Assembly (NCBI GenBank): GCA_047975325.1
Contig: JBKEDF010000045.1
Coordinates: forward strand, 1-25,357
Direction: 5' to 3'
DNA length: 25,357 nt
From: JBKEDF01 sp047975325
GTDB lineage: Bacteria; Pseudomonadota; Alphaproteobacteria; Rhodobacterales; Rhodobacteraceae
Shown: piece after piece, positions 23,591 to 25,357 of the stretch
Layout of the letters: each line of letters opens with the position of its first letter
Numbering within the stretch: the stretch's first letter is position 1
The notes under the pieces: generated by a model
What the model saw: only the letters and a program-made list of their open reading frames with translations
What the model was told of the DNA's origin: nothing
The model's database searches: none
Program-made: the position numbers and the translations under genes

Positions 23591-24061
23591 ATGTCTCGTC
23601 GTCACGCCGCCGAAAAGCGCGAAATCCTGCCCGATGCCAAATATGGTGATCGGGTTATCACCAAATTCATGAACAACCTGATGATCGATGGTAAGAAATC
23701 CGTTGCAGAATCGATCGTCTATAACGCGCTGGAACGGGTCGAAAGCCGCCTGAAGCGCGAGCCCGTCGAGGCCTTCCACGAAGCGCTGGAGAACGTGAAA
23801 CCGACTGTTGAGGTTCGTTCCCGCCGTGTGGGTGGCGCGACCTATCAGGTTCCGGTCGAAGTGCGTGTGGAACGCCGGGAGGCGCTTGCGATCCGCTGGC
23901 TGATCTCCGCTGCCCGCAAGCGCAACGAAAATACCATGGAAGAGCGTCTGGCCGCCGAACTTTCGGATGCGGTCAACAATCGCGGCACCGCCGTGAAGAA
24001 GCGCGAAGATACCCACAAGATGGCCGACGCGAACAAGGCGTTCAGCCATTATCGCTGGTAA
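23591..24061 (+). CDS. rpsG: 30S ribosomal protein S7
   Basis: A 156-residue S7 that nucleates assembly of the 30S head on 16S rRNA and borders the E site. Family stretches are MSRRHAAEKREILPDAKYGD, KFMNNLMIDGKKSVAESIVYNAL, PTVEVRSRRVGGATYQVPVEVR and RWLISAARKR, ending AFSHYRW. Length is normal. It sits 11 nt after rpsL, with GAGGAT as the ribosome site, and 10 nt before fusA, forming the usual str operon. The rpsL-rpsG gap is much shorter than in E. coli and leaves no room for the E. coli-type S7 target. Confidence 0.99.
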   Translation: MSRRHAAEKREILPDAKYGDRVITKFMNNLMIDGKKSVAESIVYNALERVESRLKREPVEAFHEALENVKPTVEVRSRRVGGATYQVPVEVRVERREALAIRWLISAARKRNENTMEERLAAELSDAVNNRGTAVKKREDTHKMADANKAFSHYRW

Positions 24062-24071
24062 GGGGGATATA

Positions 24072-25357
24072 ATGGCACGCGAATATCCGCTGCAGCGTTA
24101 CCGCAATTTCGGGATCATGGCCCATATCGATGCGGGCAAGACCACGACGACGGAACGGATCCTGTATTATACCGGCAAGTCGCACAAGATCGGCGAAGTC
24201 CATGACGGCGCCGCGACGATGGACTGGATGGAACAGGAAGCCGAACGTGGCATCACCATCACCTCGGCCGCGACCACGACTTTCTGGCAACGCCAGGAAG
24301 ATCCGACCGCCGAAGGCACGTCGGACACCAAGTTCCGTTTCAATATCATCGATACTCCCGGCCACGTGGATTTCACCATTGAGGTGGAGCGTTCGCTGGC
24401 GGTTCTCGATGGTGCGATCTGCCTCCTGGATGCCAATGCCGGGGTTGAACCGCAGACCGAAACAGTCTGGCGTCAGGCCGACCGTTACAAGGTTCCGCGG
24501 ATCGTCTTCGTCAACAAGATGGACAAGATCGGCGCAGACTTCTTCAACTGCGTCAAGATGATCAAGGACCGTACCGGCGGCACTCCCTGCCCGATCGCCC
24601 TGCCGATCGGTGCCGAGGACAAGCTGGAAGGCATCGTTGACCTGATCAAGATGGAAGAATGGGTCTGGAAGGGCGAAGATCTTGGCGCAAGCTGGGTCCG
24701 TCAACCGATCCGTGACGATCTGCAGGGTGTGGCCGAAGAATGGCGCAACACCATGATCGAACTTGCCGTCGAGATGGATGACGACGCCATGGAGGCCTAT
24801 CTGGAAGGCAATGAGCCGGATGAGGCAACCCTGCGCAAGCTGATCCGCAAGGGGACGCTGTCGCTTTCCTTCTTCCCGGTGATGGCTGGTTCCGCCTTCA
24901 AGAACAAGGGTGTGCAGCCGCTGCTGAACGCGGTAATCGACTTCCTGCCCGGACCTCAGGATGTGCCGCCCCTGATGGGCTTCGCCCCTGATGACGAGAC
25001 GGAAGAACGCAATATCGAACGCAAGGCCGATGATGCGGATCCCTTCTCGGCGCTGGCTTTCAAGATCATGAATGACCCCTTTGTCGGTTCGCTGACCTTC
25101 ACCCGGATCTATTCCGGTGTGCTGAGCAAGGGCGATCAGATGATGAACTCGACCAAGGGCAAGCGGGAACGTGTTGGCCGGATGATGGTCATGCACGCGA
25201 TCAACCGCGAAGAGATCGAGGAAGCTTATGCCGGCGATATCATCGCTTTGGCAGGTCTGAAGGAAACCACGACAGGCGATACGCTGTGTGATCCGGCAAA
25301 GCCGGTGGTCCTGGAAACCATGACCTTCCCCGATCCGGTGATCGAGATCGCGGTCGA
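24072..25357 (+). CDS. fusA: Elongation factor G (3' end outside the window)
   Basis: The first 428 residues of the translocation GTPase EF-G, open to the window end. The GTP-binding motifs are all present: G1 AHIDAGKTTTTER, G2 region RGITITSAATT, G3 DTPGHVDF and G4 NKMDK. The G' insert and the start of domain II (DPFVGSLTFTRIYSGVLSKGD) follow. ATG 24072 lies after AAGGGGG, 10 nt downstream of rpsG. Sequence is intact over the visible part. The name fusA rather than a second EF-G paralogue is supported by the rpsL-rpsG-fusA order. Confidence 0.98.
   Translation, partial: MAREYPLQRYRNFGIMAHIDAGKTTTTERILYYTGKSHKIGEVHDGAATMDWMEQEAERGITITSAATTTFWQRQEDPTAEGTSDTKFRFNIIDTPGHVDFTIEVERSLAVLDGAICLLDANAGVEPQTETVWRQADRYKVPRIVFVNKMDKIGADFFNCVKMIKDRTGGTPCPIALPIGAEDKLEGIVDLIKMEEWVWKGEDLGASWVRQPIRDDLQGVAEEWRNTMIELAVEMDDDAMEAYLEGNEPDEATLRKLIRKGTLSLSFFPVMAGSAFKNKGVQPLLNAVIDFLPGPQDVPPLMGFAPDDETEERNIERKADDADPFSALAFKIMNDPFVGSLTFTRIYSGVLSKGDQMMNSTKGKRERVGRMMVMHAINREEIEEAYAGDIIALAGLKETTTGDTLCDPAKPVVLETMTFPDPVIEIAV

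Noticed and set aside
1..25357. tRNA genes, CRISPR arrays, insertion sequences, attachment sites
   Set aside because: No clover-leaf-like segment, regularly spaced repeat, transposase or long terminal inverted repeat was seen by eye.

Overview
The window looks like chromosomal DNA from an alphaproteobacterium, most likely of the Rhodobacteraceae/Paracoccaceae. This rests on protein style and gene families, not on a database search: the DinB with an N-terminal zinc-ribbon extension, the CarB of about 1,111 residues, the AspRS type, the S12-S7-EF-G (str) operon, the divergent rhaD/rhaR pair as known from rhizobia, and the moderately high GC. No tRNA, rRNA, CRISPR array or insertion sequence was seen.

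Layout. Positions 1-2985 (+) hold a hydantoinase/oxoprolinase gene pair, hyuA (5' end outside the window) and hyuB, which carries five single-base-type frame breaks and reads as a decayed operon. Positions 3026-7557 hold a reduced L-rhamnose locus: rhaD (bifunctional aldolase/dehydrogenase, -), a divergent DeoR-type regulator, and an FGGY sugar kinase separated from the regulator only by a 22-codon mini-ORF. The ABC transporter, mutarotase and isomerase genes usually found in such loci are absent here. The rhaD/rhaR gap has a clear rhaD promoter overlapped by 10-bp-period direct repeats that look like the regulator's operator.

Positions 7801-12259 (+) form the most unusual part: three consecutive exported proteins. 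They are a YceI-OmpA fusion, a caspase-like (orthocaspase) protease with an intact His/Cys dyad and a C-terminal CxxCH domain, and a cysteine-free caspase-like pseudoenzyme with two peptidoglycan-binding-like domains. The last two share a repeated module of about 38 residues. A good promoter followed by an 8-bp inverted repeat precedes the set. I read it as a candidate cell-envelope stress or proteolysis module.

Positions 12332-16985 (-) carry carB followed by dinB (Pol IV). Positions 17309-25357 (+) carry aspS, a DUF1800/DUF1501 pair, an EamA/DMT-type permease, then rpsL, rpsG and fusA (3' end outside the window), led by a near-consensus sigma-70-type promoter and a roughly 210-nt structured leader.
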